Assembly (NCBI RefSeq): GCF_037392515.1
Contig: NC_090283.1
Coordinates: forward strand, 24,740,249-24,804,248
Source of the DNA: Haliotis asinina
Lineage: Eukaryota; Mollusca; Gastropoda; Lepetellida; Haliotidae
Length of the DNA: 64,000 nt
Reading direction: 5' to 3'
Positions 1-11,640 of this stretch are shown one piece after another; the first letter of the stretch is position 1, and each line of letters starts with the position of its first letter. The notes below the pieces were generated by a model, which saw only the letters and a list, made by a program, of their open reading frames with translations, was not told the DNA's origin and did not search any database. The translations under genes and the position numbers were made by a program.

Positions 1-262
1 TGACCCTTGAAGGTCCCGGGGTAGAATAGGCCTTCAGCAACCCATGCTTGCCATAAAAGGCGACTCAGCTTGTCGTAAGAGGCGACTAACGGGATCGGGT
101 GACTTGGTTGACACATGTCATCGGTTCCCAATTGCTCCGATCGATGCTCATGTTGTTGGTCACTGGATTGTCTGGTCCAGATTCGATTATTTACAGACCG
201 ACGCCATATAGCTGGAGTATTGCTGAGTGCGGCGAAAAACTAAAACTCACTCACTCACTCAC
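1..262 (+). repeat. SINE-A copy (abalone-type, CTCA tail)
   Basis: This is a near full-length copy of the commonest repeat in the window, called SINE-A here. Its order is a head with AACCCATGCTTG, then GGCGACTAACGGGATCGGGT, GACACATGTCATCGGTTCCC, a GGATTGTCTGGTCCAGA block, GCCATATAGCTGG, a GAGTGCGGCG tail, and (CTCA)n. I see no clear pol III B box in the head. The CTCA tail runs into a CATA microsatellite, so the tail probably seeded that tract. SINE status rests on copy number, the simple-repeat tail and the target duplication seen at the copy near 62.2 kb. Confidence 0.8.
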
Positions 263-378
263 ATACATACATACATACATACATACATACATACATACAT
301 ACATACATACATACATACATACATACACACACACACATCATACATACATACATGTACATACATGCAAAGCTACCTATC
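243..378. repeat. (CATA)n/(CACA)n microsatellite
   Basis: A tetranucleotide tract of about 100 bp continues directly from the SINE tail, with short CA and CAGA patches at its right end. Open frames across it (Thr/His/Tyr/Ile repeats) are repeat artefacts. Confidence 0.9.
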
Positions 379-962
379 TACATACATGCATACAGACAGA
401 CAGACGAACTGTGTGTGCTCAAAACAGCCATCAGTTCATAATACCTGCACATTCATCGCACAATTTACAGATACTTATTAGTAGCAAGACAAAGACGGGT
501 AATACTTCAATACAGATAAACCAATACATAAAACAATCTAATACAGCAATGCATAACAAAACATTTCTTCTACAAACATACTCACTGATGCTAACGGTAA
601 CGCTGTCAACACGATAATGCAAAACCGCACTGAGGCCACACAACCAACCCACGCGTGAGTGTCGGTGATGTTGCAAACGCCGGATGTTGATGCTAACAGC
701 AACGTAAAATCAGGCTGGCCTCGTGACGGGTTTTCCAGTAAACACCCATACCAATGATTTCCTTAATCATATTTCATAACAAACTGCAATCAACCCCACT
801 ATAAGGAGAAACCTGTGAAGTAAATGTGAAGTCAGCAGATTTACCAGGGAAATTTTAAGTAGCTGGAAATAGTGGAGAGACGGGAAGGTGACTTGCGTAA
901 ACTTGTTGTGTGCGGAAGCGACACTATGGCTTCATGATGATGGTGATATTTCAAATATATAT
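379..962. other. No gene seen
   Basis: Unique-looking AT-moderate DNA without a recognisable domain, splice-bounded exon or RNA gene on either strand. Short open frames here have no supporting composition. Confidence 0.5.
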
Positions 963-1365
963 GCTGTTTAACGCCGCATTCAGCAATACTCCAGCCATCT
1001 AGGTACTTAAATGAGTTTAGTTTTTCGTCGTTTTTTATCATAGGTATATCGCGAGGTGGGACACCAGAAATGGGCTTGACACATTGTGAGGGGAAACGAA
1101 ACCGGACCTTCGATGTGACGAGCGAAAGCCCTAACCAACCACCGCAGCCCGTAAATAATTGATTCTGGGCCAGACATTCCAGTGATCAACAACATCAGCA
1201 TCGATATACGCAAAGGGGATGCAATCACATGGTGGCTACTCGATCCCCTTGTCCGCCTGTTATAAGCATGGGTTGCGAGAGACGCTTGATACCTGGAAGA
1301 TATTGTTGTAAAGAAATTGAGCGGCACATTGAAATATTGCTGAAAGTCACTCACTCGTCTGTTCA
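963..1365 (-). repeat. Mosaic of SINE-A and SINE-B pieces
   Basis: Three pieces adjoin on the minus strand. A SINE-A tail (ACGCCGCATTCAGCAATA) lies at about 963-1005. A SINE-B piece follows at about 1045-1125, with ACCAGAAATGGGCTTGACAC and GTGACGAGCGAAAGCC. SINE-A middle and head sequence lies at 1140-1290. A tail-like piece in plus orientation follows at about 1321-1362. This looks like nested insertion followed by decay. Confidence 0.6.
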
Positions 1366-2098
1366 CGCTACGCACATGCAATTATTCTGTTTCATTCCGA
1401 TTGGCTGAATATATCGTTGAGTGAGTGAGTTTGGGCTCACGCCTTCCCGCCATTCCTGTATTGTACAATATGAGGAATAAAAAACAAATGATCCTATTTC
1501 TTAAACAGTTTGGAAAAAGTATGTTAAATAACATATCTGGTGCAAGAAATTGTGTTTTAATCATAGAAGATATTAGTTGTAAAACAGAATAATATTACAA
1601 TGTGTATGAAGCTATCAGTTACCACCCGCTCACTGTTGTCTTTCGCTCTAACAGAATATAAAAGTAGGCCCCATGATGGACTTGCAGCACCGATTCCATC
1701 GATTAGGAAGGAATACACACGGTTTGTTCAAAATAGCCTCTGTTCGCCAAGCAGAAAATGGGTACCCGGCAGTATAGGCCACTTGAGCATTAATCACCTT
1801 CTAGAGTCTCACAGGCATCTTGGGTTATCCCGGGTAATAATAATCAGATTGTCCGGTCTGAACACGACACGATGCCTGGAATGGCGCGTTCTATACTCTG
1901 CATATAAAACAAATAATCAGATGAACTTAATTCCAAGAATTCCTCCGATCATGACGTAACCGTTTAATAACACTGCAGTTTTCCTCACATGCATTCCGCA
2001 TACATTCACGACATACCGAATGTAGATAGGTTATCTCGGAGCAGTTCTGCATACTGCGAAATATGGCTTTGCTGGTGCTTGGAGATACCCTCCATTTT
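1366..2098. other. No gene seen
   Basis: A 119-codon open frame at 1600-1959 shows no recognisable domain, signal peptide or splice context, and I do not call it. Otherwise unique sequence. Confidence 0.4.
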
Positions 2099-2192
2099 TT
2101 GTTGTTGTTTAACGCCCCACTCAAAATTATTCCAGATATATGTCGGCGATCTGTAAATAATCGAGTCTGGATCAGGCAACCTAAGCTATAGT
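2099..2192 (-). repeat. SINE-A fragment
   Basis: Tail-proximal part only: GTTTAACGCCCCACTCAAAA, then GGCGATCTGTAAATAATCGA and GTCTGGATCAGGCAA. The head half is missing. Confidence 0.7.
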
Positions 2193-2968
2193 CATATAAA
2201 AGAAAGAAAATGAAACGCACACGTGTTTTCTGCATTTCATGTCAATATAATATCATTTTGACAGCAGGCGACATTAAGATAATTCCCATGTTTGAATCCA
2301 TGATTATGTCGTGATTGTTGTGTTCTAGTATATTGCTGCAAACACATCCCAAAATGTTGTTTGTACGCGCTTGTCATAAAAAATGAAATGACAAATTAAA
2401 AATACAAGCAGAAAGCGAATTCCATGTAATGCACGTGCAGTGAATCCGAAATATGACATCGACTATAAAAGGCCAAAACAAATCTGTCATTTCTTTACGA
2501 AATTTACAACGTAAATGAAGATAACAAATGTCAAGACTGAATGCTACTGATCGAGCTATCGCAATTGGACGTTTGGAATCAGGCCAGTCTCAGTCTGCCG
2601 TTGCAAGACATTTCAGCGAACATCACAGCAACATAACCCGATCGTAGCATGATTCACCCGTCTGTTTGTCCGTTTTCTCTATCACCGTTTTGCTATAGCA
2701 ACGGACACTGCATGACAGGTGTTTGGGTTTAGGCGAATTTCCTCCATCCATGTTAAAGCTTAATCGAGTTATTTACACCTAAATACATTTAATACTTTTC
2801 CTTATTTTTTTAAAGAATTTAGTTACTCGTACGTGTGAAGAATACCTCGTGTGGACAAGTTGAAGAAAAAAGTCTCGTTTTGAACAGTTTTAAATATTAC
2901 ACGTTTCGTAATTGTGTACTGACAACACCGACCCCACGACGCTCTGGGCAGGATACTTGCAAACCGAG
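2193..2968. other. No gene seen
   Basis: AT-rich unique DNA. At 2525-2650 a stretch (TCAAGACTGAATGCTACTGA, then GAATCAGGCCAGTCTCAGTC) can be read as a helix-turn-helix-like start of a Tc1-type transposase, but it is too short to call. Confidence 0.3.
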
Positions 2969-3212
2969 GAGTGAGTTTTAGTTTTACGCCGCACTCAGCA
3001 ATATTCTAGCCATATGGCGGCGGTCTGTAAATAATCGAGCCAAGACCAGGCAATCCAGTGATCAACAGCATGAGCACCGATCTGAGCAACTGGGAACCGT
3101 GTGATATGTGTCAGCGAGTTCTACCACTCGATCCCGTTAGTCGCCTCTTACGACAACCATAATCGTCTTTTTGCAGCATGGGTTGCTGAAGGTCGATTCT
3201 ACCTTCACGGGC
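2969..3212 (-). repeat. SINE-A copy, near full length
   Basis: It starts with GTGAGTTTTAGTTTTACGCC and ends at CCTTCACGGGCC, so the tail and head ends are both present. One internal segment is diverged, with TCAGCGAGTTCTACC in place of the usual CAAGTCAGCGAGCCTGACC. Confidence 0.8.
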
Positions 3213-3600
3213 CACAAAACATTTGAATTATAAAATCCCTTCGATAAGGTAGAGTAAGCAACATTCTAAACATGACAACAAGGAAAGTACCTGGACACTG
3301 TTTTACTGTAAGCCCGATATTTTGCAAAGCTTTGTATTTAAATAGTATTGAGGGCTTACCCAACGTTTTAGCAACAATCATGTGTAAGCCCGGGCTTTCT
3401 TCATAATGGAAGCTACGCCCCTGATAAATCAATATAGAAACGGGCATGGGGAACTTTTGATATCTAGACAAACACCATCCTTTCACCGATTGTAGTCAAG
3501 TTTAGTCAAACCTGAAAAACGTAGTATGAAGTAGTTTATCATATACACTTCGTCAACCCCCATGCAGGGGGGAAATTTCGGATCAAATCACTACGATTAT
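3213..3600. other. No gene seen
   Basis: Unique DNA between two SINE-A copies of opposite orientation. A 93-codon minus-strand frame at 3205-3486 has no family resemblance I can recognise. Confidence 0.4.
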
Positions 3601-3863
3601 GTCCCCTGAAGGTCCGGGGTAGAATAGGCCTTCAGCAACCCATGCTTGCCATGAAAGGCAACTATCGTAAGAGGCGACTGACGGGATCGGGTGGTCAGGC
3701 TCGCTGACTTGGTTGACACATGTCATCGGTTCCCAGCTGTGCCGATCGATGCTCATGTTGTTGGTCACTGGATTGTCTGGTCCAGACTCGATTATTTACA
3801 GACCGCCGCCACATAGCTGGAATATTGCTGAGTGCGGCGTAAAACTAAACTCACTCACTCACT
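3601..3863 (+). repeat. SINE-A copy, full length
   Basis: One of the best preserved copies. It runs from CCTGAAGGTCCGGGGTAGAA through GGCGACTGACGGGATCGGGT to GTAAAACTAAACTCACTCAC. With the minus copy at 2969-3212 it makes a large inverted pair about 390 bp apart. Confidence 0.85.
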
Positions 3864-4594
3864 GCGAATGTGGCTATTGAATCACTAACAGCAGTTTGAG
3901 GTTTTGTAATGGAGGCCGGTTGTGTCGGGTAACCTCCTTGTGTCGCACATTAATGGCTGTGGATATTCCATCATTTTGCTCGATGCACGGAGAAGTCCGG
4001 CTGACCTATAATACTTGCAAACGGGTTATACTAATTGTACAAACAAAACTTCCTGGTTAATTCTGTTCCCGTTTATGTTCTTTTGAACTGTGGGAAGTGA
4101 TACATGATTCTGAATCCCGTCATTCAATCTATGTTCCGAGTCAGAATACCTAGGACTGGGTTTCCGATTCCGGGTTCATTTCAAGGAAGGTAATAATTGT
4201 GCATGTGTGAAATAGAGCATCAATTAAAAAGTGAAATTCGAAAGGACCTGATGTAACTGACAATCCCTGTTACGAAAAACATGCTTATTCATGTTAAGTA
4301 AGGTATTACAGCGTATTCTTATGTAAGGTTTTCCCAGTAATGACAAACCGGAAGTGGTGGACCAAATCATCGCCCGGATACACAACTATTGACATGATGT
4401 CAGACGGGACTCTGGACACTATGTCGATGTACAAACGTACACCGATATTATGTTCCGAAAGTGGACAAACGACGACATTTAGTTGGTACCAAATACACGA
4501 GGGGTTCGACAAATTGAAAGGAAACAGAAAGTACATTATGTGGAGGCACCCCATTGCTGTCTACAACAGAAAACGATTACTTTGAAGGAATATG
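3864..4594. other. No gene seen
   Basis: Unique sequence. Overlapping open frames of about 80 codons on both strands at 4306-4585 mirror each other and show no known domain. Confidence 0.4.
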
Positions 4595-5115
4595 GCAACA
4601 TATCAGCTCTCTCTCGGAACTATGGCAACATATTAAGACCCGTGGTAACACATCGGCGCTGTTGTAATATGTCGGCACCGTGGTAACACATCTACACACC
4701 TGGTAACATATCAACACACCTGGTAACATATCTGTCGGCGCTGTGGTAACATATCAACACATTTGGTAACATATCTTTCGGCGCTGTCATAACATATAAG
4801 TACCTCTGGTAACATATCGCCTCTCAGCACTGTGGTAACATATCAACACACCTAGTAACATATCGACTCTATCGGCACTGAAGTAACATATTAACACACC
4901 CTTTAACATATCGGTTCCCTCGGCATTGTGATAACAAATCAACACAGTTGGTAACATATCGACTCTCTCTGCACTGTGGTAACAAATCCACACACCTAGT
5001 AACATATCGACTCTCAGCACTGTGGTAATATATCAACACACCTAGTAACATATCGGCACTGTGGTAACAAATCAACACACCTGGTAACATATCGGCACTG
5101 TGGTAACATATCGGT
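4595..5115. repeat. Minisatellite with TGGTAACATATC core
   Basis: About 520 bp of imperfect tandem units built from TGGTAACATATC followed by either AACACACC or a CGGCACTG-type variant. The spacing is variable (roughly 20-60 bp higher-order units). It opens frames on the minus strand (repeating MLxGVLICYHSAE) that are repeat artefacts. Confidence 0.85.
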
Positions 5116-5967
5116 TTCTCAAAATATACGTAACTCCATATTCTTTTGACGGCCCATGATTGATCTCACTAGTGACATAAAACTCGCAACAAGCGACTAC
5201 TATGAACGGAATATCACCTGCTTTAGCAGATTTAACGTTGTTCCCACCGCAGCATAATTTACTGTTATACACGCCCATGCACGCTCTCTAGCAAGAATCA
5301 AGCTTCGGGGCACGCTGACCACGGGATTGATACATGTTTCACAGTACAGAGCGTACCAGGTATCGGGAAACTGGTCCTACCAAATAACTGTTGATATACT
5401 ACAGACAAAAAGGATGGAAACATCCTAAAATTAAAACAGCGAAAAACAAGGTACTGAAGCACAGCAACACAATGTTTGATTCAAACGACCAAACACAACA
5501 TTCTGGGGAAATCATACAGACAAATTTTTGTCAGGTCCGAAACTTAAAAACTCTTTCTGCCTCTTTGAGGGTTCCTCTGCATGATTTGTTTTGAAACGTT
5601 TAATCGGTTAGATAATTCAAGAAACGAAAGAGGTTTGTGATTGGCACACTCAACTTCCAAGCGTAGACACCTGATTGGATAAAAAGCCAGCGAAGGCAGG
5701 TAACAAAATTGTCGGGCCGAGCCGTGGATGCATAAAGGGTAGAGCGGAGATTTATCGGAACTTATACTCTGGGGATATCGGTAATGCATGGTTACAAACA
5801 CCAGCACACACACAGCTATCTTTGTTCATTAACAGTCATGCCTATCCGTGATTATGAGTCAGATGGAGTGCTATAGTCTCTATGAGGAAACCACTGTTTC
5901 TGGTATTAAACCTCCCAGTAATAATGATGAATCTTTCAAAAGTTCATTATCTTCATCCTTTTTTACT
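5116..5967. other. No gene seen
   Basis: Unique sequence without a recognisable gene, ending at a SINE-B copy. Confidence 0.4.
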
Positions 5968-6116
5968 TTTGGGCGCTGGGAAGCTTAGTGGTTAAAGCGT
6001 TCGCTCATCACTTCGACCTGGTTCGAATCCTCACATAGGTGCAATGTGCGGTGTCCCCCGCCGAGATATTGCTGTAAAATCGCTAAGAGCGGCATAAAAA
6101 CATAGTCACTCACTGT
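5968..6116 (+). repeat. SINE-B copy (tRNA-headed)
   Basis: It carries a pol III A-box-like AAGCTTAGTGG and a B-box-like GGTTCGAATCC, then a GTGTCCCCCGCCGAGATATT body and an AAGAGCGGCATAAAA tail ending in CTCACT. SINE-B shares its tail with SINE-A but has a tRNA-like head. Confidence 0.8.
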
Positions 6117-6385
6117 TGGACTTTCCTTCTACATCAGGCTGACACAGACTGAGGGAAATCTGAAATAATTTCTTCAGACATCGTTTACGGCGCTTTCAGC
6201 CCAGCCATGTCACAGCCGTGCAAGACGAATGTAATAGGTATAACTGACTCCATTAGACTGTGCCAGACAACTGTGAGTGTGTATAAAATGTCACTCGAGT
6301 CCAGACAATAGGATTTTAACGATTCTCCTTTTCCTGAAAATGTTTGAATAATTCATCGTACTTCAGTCTGTTGAAACAGATGGTC

Positions 6386-6472
6386 AGTGAGTGAGTGAGT
6401 GAGTGAGTGAGTGAGTGAGTTTAATTTGCTCTCAGCTATATTACAGTCATTTGGCAGCGGTTTGTAAATACT
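6386..6472 (-). repeat. SINE-A tail fragment with (GTGA)n
   Basis: An expanded GTGA tract of about 36 bp is followed by GTTTAATTTGCTCTCAGCTA and GGCAGCGGTTTGTAAATA. Truncated; the head half is absent. Confidence 0.65.
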
Positions 6473-7110
6473 ATACTCTTAAAAAATCTAGGGAGACTGT
6501 ACTTTCAATGCACGACTGTAGAAATTGGGGGATATATGGGATTGAATCAATGTCGATACAATAATAATGGATGTTTTGAGAATGCATCACCACATGGATT
6601 TCATTCAAAGCAAAGCTGTTCGTCCAGTTATCCCCCTTGTTAGGTGACTGGAGTATGCCATGAAAATTTCAGGCTTACAATTTTTACAGTCAGTAGTGAG
6701 TGATCTCACCCTGAAAACCCTGACCATGCACAGATGCAAGTGCTCTATGGTCTACAGTGAGTTATCGACCTGCCTGAAAAACGTCAAGATTCATAGTAAC
6801 ACCCCATGCACGTGTAGGAGGCTCTCAGGTTTTGCACGTGCTTTCCATGCATTGTGTTTGCGTGTGGTGATAACGTGAAATGATGCTGCATACACAAGAT
6901 GAACGTCATTGTAACGTTCTTCAACGGGTTTTCCTTCTACCTGACTTCAAAGTTCAGGTTCCCCAATGTGTTTTGAAGAGTATATATTCTGAACCAGACA
7001 ATCCAGCGTTCAACAGCAGAAATAGTTACGTAATGGCTCGAGTGTACAGGTTGGAGAAATGGGTCTTGTTTTGAAAAATTCTGAATTTCACATCGTGTAA
7101 ATTTCGCAAG
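6473..7110. other. Unique DNA with a faint SINE-A trace
   Basis: ACCAGACAATCCAGCGTTCA near 6995-7014 resembles the middle of SINE-A, and the following copy at 7111-7210 may be the rest of the same decayed insertion. No gene seen. Confidence 0.35.
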
Positions 7111-7210
7111 GCTCAACCACGTCAGTGAACCTAACCACCCGATACCGTGAGTCGCCTCTCGAGAAAAACATTGGTTGCTGAAGAGCAATTCTAAACCGGA
7201 TCTTCACGGG
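7111..7210 (-). repeat. SINE-A head fragment
   Basis: Contains CTAACCACCCGATACCGTGA, GTCGCCTCTCGAG, GGTTGCTGAAGAG and a TCTTCACGGG end. Tail half lost or represented by the trace just to the left. Confidence 0.65.
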
Positions 7211-7461
7211 ATTGAAACTACTTGGCACATAAGATTTATAATATTTATAATATTTATGTAATTAAATATAAAGCTGATAGTTAGAAAATATATCTTGTGA
7301 CCCGGGGAAATTAAATATTCCAAATATAGATATGAGATATGTTGACAATAATCAGAAATTTTAACCGTATTTAGCTCGTGGAGTACAATGATCAAGATTG
7401 GTCTGACCACGATTGGTCTTTAGCCTTTAGGTTATCTTGCCTGTAATAAATGCTCTTTTCA

Positions 7462-7582
7462 TTATACCTACCTACCTACCTTACCTACCTACCTACCTTA
7501 CCTACCTACCTACCTACCTTACCTACCTACCTACCTACCTACCTACCTACCTTACCTACCTACCTACCTACCTACCTACCTA

Positions 7583-7657
<75 letters not shown>

Positions 7658-7718
7658 ACCTACCTACCTACCTTACCTACCCACCCACCCACCTACCTAC
7701 CTACCTACCTACCTACAG
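7462..7718. repeat. (CCTA)n/(CCTG)n microsatellite
   Basis: About 255 bp of pure tetranucleotide in three blocks: CCTA with occasional CTTA interruptions, a long CCTG block, and CCTA again with a CCCA patch. This block order suggests expansion of a single CCTG variant inside an older CCTA tract. Confidence 0.95.
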
Positions 7719-7809
7719 TCAAGTATGTTTTTATGATCATCACTAAGGCTTCTAACTGTCCGGCAAGTGCATCCTCGTGAAACAAATCCCGCGCAATTCT
7801 GCCTCAGCT
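7719..7809. other. Short spacer
   Basis: Unique spacer between two tandem-repeat arrays; nothing recognised. Confidence 0.4.
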
Positions 7810-8935
7810 AATCCTCACTTCCTCTACAATGATAACATCCACCATCCCTACCCAACAAAACCCCTACAACAAAATGTACATGGATCCAACCACCCCACCC
7901 CACAACAAAACTTTCATTGATCTAACAACCAGATCCTACAACAAATGTATCACTGGTCCAACCACCCCACTCCACAACAGAATTCTCACTGATCCAACCA
8001 CAAAATCCTACAACAGAATTCTCACTGATCCAACCACATTACTCCACAACAGAATTCTCACAGATCCAGCCACTCTGTCCTACAACAGAATTCACATTGA
8101 TCCAACCATCCTACAACTACATTCTCACAGATCCAACCACGAGATCCTACAACAAATTTCTCACTAATCCAACCATCCTTTCCCCATAATTCTCACAGAC
8201 CCAACTACCCCCTCTCACAACAAAATTCTCACTGACCCAACCACCCCATCCCAGAACAAAATACTCACAGATCTAATCACCCGATCCTACAACAAATTTC
8301 TCACTAATCCAACCATCCTTTCCCACAACAAAATCCTAACAGATCCAACCACCGCCTCTCACAACAACATTCCCACTGATCTAACCACCCCACAACAAAA
8401 TTCTCACTGATCCAACCACCCTTCTCCACAACAAAAGTCTCACTGATCCAACCACCCTCTCTCACAACAAAATTTCCACTGGTCCAACCATCCCACTCCA
8501 CAACAACATCATCAAAGATCCAACCACCCTCTCTCACAACAAAATTCTCACTGATCCAACCACACCACAACAAAGTCCTCACAGATCCAACCACCCCACA
8601 ACAAAATTCTCACAGATCCAACCACCCGATCCTACAACAAAATTCACACTAGTCCAACCACCCCACAACAAGATTCTCACTGATCCAACCACCCTACAAC
8701 AATACAATTTATTCTCACAGATCAAACCAACCCATACTAAAATCCTCACAGATTCAACCACCCCACAACAAAATCCTCACATATTCAACCACCCCACAAC
8801 AAAATTCTCACAGATCAAACCACCCCATAACAAAATCCTCACAGATCCAACCACCCGATCCTACAACTAAATTCTCACAGATCCAAGTACCCCACGACAC
8901 AACAAAATTCTTAAAGATCCAAGCACCCTATCTGA
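7810..8935. repeat. Minisatellite, 31-39 bp units
   Basis: About 1.1 kb of imperfect units made from ACAACAAAATTCTCACTGAT and CCAACCACCCC, some with an added GATCCT spacer. Unit length varies between about 31 and 39 bp, so no long frame is kept. Minus-strand frames read as Trp/Gly/Val-rich repeats and are artefacts. Confidence 0.9.
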
Positions 8936-9318
8936 CGAAAACGAAATGAACACTGATGCTACCACTCAACCAAACAATAAAAATTACGCTGATGCACCCA
9001 TTCTACCCAATAACACAATATGCACTTAATCACCTACTGTATCCAACAACACACGGCAAAAACTTGAACCTTGGCAGGTTTGCTCACCGATGAAAACCAA
9101 CTGATCCCTATAGCTATTGTTCCTTAAGTCCTACCCGACCAACTATTCAGCGACAACCACAGAATCCAAACTCGCACCTCGCTCCTCCCTGAGAGTACGT
9201 AATGCAGGACATCGCCAGGAGGTAATGACACAACGTCTGTTGCAGAATACATTACCTGACAAACGCATATCGAGACAGGGCAGCGAGGACGACAAGGATG
9301 ACTCAAAATAGCCTTTAC
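8936..9318. other. No gene seen
   Basis: Unique sequence to the right of the minisatellite. It may be intron of the candidate minus-strand exon that follows. Confidence 0.3.
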
Positions 9319-9444
9319 CTTAGATAATGGTGACGATGGACGGTCTGTGTCTTCGCTGGACAACACCGGGTACTCCTCACTAGCCTCGGCCCCAACCTCC
9401 ATCTGAGACTGGTGCAGCATCGGTTGCAGATTTTGGGTCGAGTT
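9319..9444 (-). CDS. Candidate orphan coding exon, unknown protein
   Basis: On the minus strand a 126-nt block (exactly 42 codons) is bounded by an acceptor-like tract (GGCATTTTCTCGATTACGAG, ending at 9445) and a donor TCTAAG|GTAAAG at 9319/9318. The reading frame is open and rich in Glu, Ser, Gln and Pro (for example EEYPVLSSEDTDRPSSPLSK), like a disordered cytoplasmic segment. I recognise no domain. No partner exon is visible nearby, so it would belong to a gene with large introns. It could equally be a chance open frame; phase 0-0 symmetry and good junctions are the only support. Confidence 0.3.
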
Positions 9445-9529
9445 CTCGTAATCGAGAAAATGCCAGACAAGTTATTGTGGCACAGCGTCCGCGTTCGTCA
9501 GTGATGCTAATGGAGGAATTGGTTGTGTT

Positions 9530-9925
9530 TGTTTGGTGTTAAACGCGCACTCTGCGATATTCCAGTTTCATGGTGGCGGTCTGTAAAGGAACGTTTCGAC
9601 TTTTCCAGGTTATTCTCCCACTTTTCCAGGTGTAAATCGACGGTCTGTAAATAATCGAGTCTGACAATCCAGTGATCAACAGCAAAATCATCGATCTAAC
9701 TCGGATACGAGTCAGGGAGTGGGTTGAGTTACGCCGCGTTTGGCGGGGGCACCAGAAATGGGCTTCACACATTGTACTCATGTGGGGTATCGAACCCGGG
9801 CCTTCAGCGTGACGAGCGAACGCTTTAACCACAAGGCTACCCCACTGTCCAAACTGGGATACGATGACGTGTCAACCAAGTCAGTGTGCCTGACCACCCG
9901 ATTCAGTTAGTCTCTCTCGTTAGCG
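9530..9925 (-). repeat. SINE-A interrupted by SINE-B
   Basis: A minus-strand SINE-A (GTCTGTAAATAATCGAGTCT, then ATCAACAGCA) is split by a minus-strand SINE-B at about 9718-9848. The SINE-B part has the reverse B box GGTATCGAACCCG and the reverse A-box region CTTTAACCACAAGGCTACCC. The SINE-A sequence on the two sides repeats GGATACGA (9702-9709 and 9858-9865), which fits a short target duplication. SINE-A then resumes with ACGTGTCAACCAAGTCAGTG. Confidence 0.75.
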
Positions 9926-10159
9926 ATCTGTTTTATCTCGTATCGCTATTTTGTAGGTTATTTTGTTTTTCTTCAGCGAGTTTTTACAAATATATGCGAT
10001 AATGTAGTTATTTAGCTGTTCTCAGACAAAGTGATTTTATATTTTTATAAAAAGGTAAATATTTAGGCATACAGGAGTCTCGTTACGATATGGCTGAAAC
10101 ATTGCCGATTTCAGTTTATATTTTAAGTCTCTTTCTCAAGTTGTATATCACTTTAAGTT

Positions 10160-10330
10160 CTGGTCTAGGCTCGATTATCAGCAGACCGTCGCCGTATAAC
10201 TGGAATAGCGCTGAGCGCGAGGTTGAACAAGCAAGTAAACAAACATGATGTCAATCACTGGACTGTCTGGTCCAGACTGGATTATTTACAGACCACCGCC
10301 ATACAGCTGGGTGCGGCTATAAACAAACAT
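10160..10330 (+). repeat. SINE-A tail fragments
   Basis: Two adjoining plus-strand pieces. One is TCTAGGCTCGATTATC with CGCCGTATAACTGGAATA. The other, from 10253, is TCACTGGACTGTCTGGTCCA with CGCCATACAGCTGG. Both lack heads. Confidence 0.6.
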
Positions 10331-10469
10331 GGCAATAAATGTGAAGTGTTCATGAAGGAAGCTATGTTGATATACACTGTAAACAAAAAATCATGGGAAC
10401 ACCCTTAAATTTGATAGTCAGATATAAACTTAAATGTCATGGGGTAATTTATACACTAAGAGTGAATAA

Positions 10470-10585
10470 GCGAGTGACTTTAGTTTTACGCCGCACTCAG
10501 CAATATTCCAGCTATATGGCGGCGGTCTGAAAATAATCGAGTCTCGACCAGACAATCCAGTGATCAACAGCATGAGCATCGACGA
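10470..10585 (-). repeat. SINE-A tail half
   Basis: AGTTTTACGCCGCACTCAGC through GGCGGCGGTCTG to AGTGATCAACAGCATGAGCA, then the match ends. Well preserved but 5' truncated, as expected for target-primed reverse transcription. Confidence 0.8.
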
Positions 10586-10874
10586 CTATCGTTTTTTGTC
10601 CGGTATGGTGAATTCAACTTTTTGTGTGAGTAATGGGCACTTTATACTACATGTCAGAACATACAGTGAAGCAACTGATTCAATACTCCTTGAGTTTGAG
10701 AGATGAAACATTGTTAAAAAAGCGAAAAGGAAGGGTGCTGAAACACCATACTTGACTCTAAGGCTCAGACACAACAGCCTAGTGCATGCGAAAGACAAGA
10801 TTTTTCATAAAGAGTCCATTAAACACACAAAAAGTTGCATTTCCTTAGAGTATTTAATTCCCTCAACACGTTTT

Positions 10875-10875
<1 letters not shown>

Positions 10876-10924
<49 letters not shown>

Positions 10925-10970
10925 TGCATACATATATATAATATATATATAATAATATATATATGATTAT
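10876..10970. repeat. (CA)n then (TA)n microsatellite
   Basis: About 22 CA dinucleotides, then an AT/TATA-rich tract. His/Thr and Cys/Val frames across it are artefacts. Confidence 0.95.
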
Positions 10971-11640
10971 TAAATTTTAGGGGGTTCAAATACATTTTCT
11001 TTGTAGCATAAAAGTTCAAGAAATATCCTGTCATCATAGCAATTCCGAGTTCGTACATCCGGTTTTAGTACAATGTCTACGAGTATTTAGCGGAAAGGGG
11101 AGGCGACAACTATCCATATCGCCGCCATGGTGGAACACTGCGGCTTGCCAAAATCTATTTATAAGTTTTCTCGGGGAATGGGTTTTCCCGAAAAAGGTTG
11201 CCAAAGGTCACCTGCCAGGGGGCTGACTCTCGCGTACGTCGCCTTGCGGCGAACATATCTCTATTGCCGTAAACGTGATTTCTCTGGAATGACAGTTTTA
11301 GGGAATCGTATTCATTCTAGATGTGTGGGTCAAAGCAAATATACATGTTCTCTGCTCGAAACGTAACAGTCTGATATTTCTGAATCTGAATACAAAATGT
11401 GCCTTACTGACAGCATGTCGTTATTTATGTGAAGTCTGGTGGTCCTTGTGAAGCAGACGTCAGGAAATATGTGAAAATATGCCACGCGCAATGAACGCAG
11501 GGTCATGTACTATAGCATGTTAGCCTACATTTTAATTAATCTAACTGAATCAATGATATGTACTTTTCTTACGTACGTGTTCACACGGATTACGGGTATG
11601 GGGTAGTTTTCAGAGAATAACTCCTTGTCGTTTCTGACAG
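10971..11640. other. No gene supported
   Basis: A 79-codon frame at 11127-11366 starts in a textbook initiation context (GCCGCCATGG), but the product has no recognisable domain and no splice partner. I leave it uncalled and list it under rejected items. Confidence 0.35.

Noticed and set aside
2525-2650. Helix-turn-helix-like start of a transposase
   Set aside because: Only about 40 codons resemble such a start, with no continuation or terminal repeats; not distinguishable from chance by eye.
11127-11366. 79-codon frame starting in an ideal initiation context (GCCGCCATGG)
   Set aside because: No recognisable domain, no signal peptide, no splice partner. The context alone is a short motif that can occur by chance.
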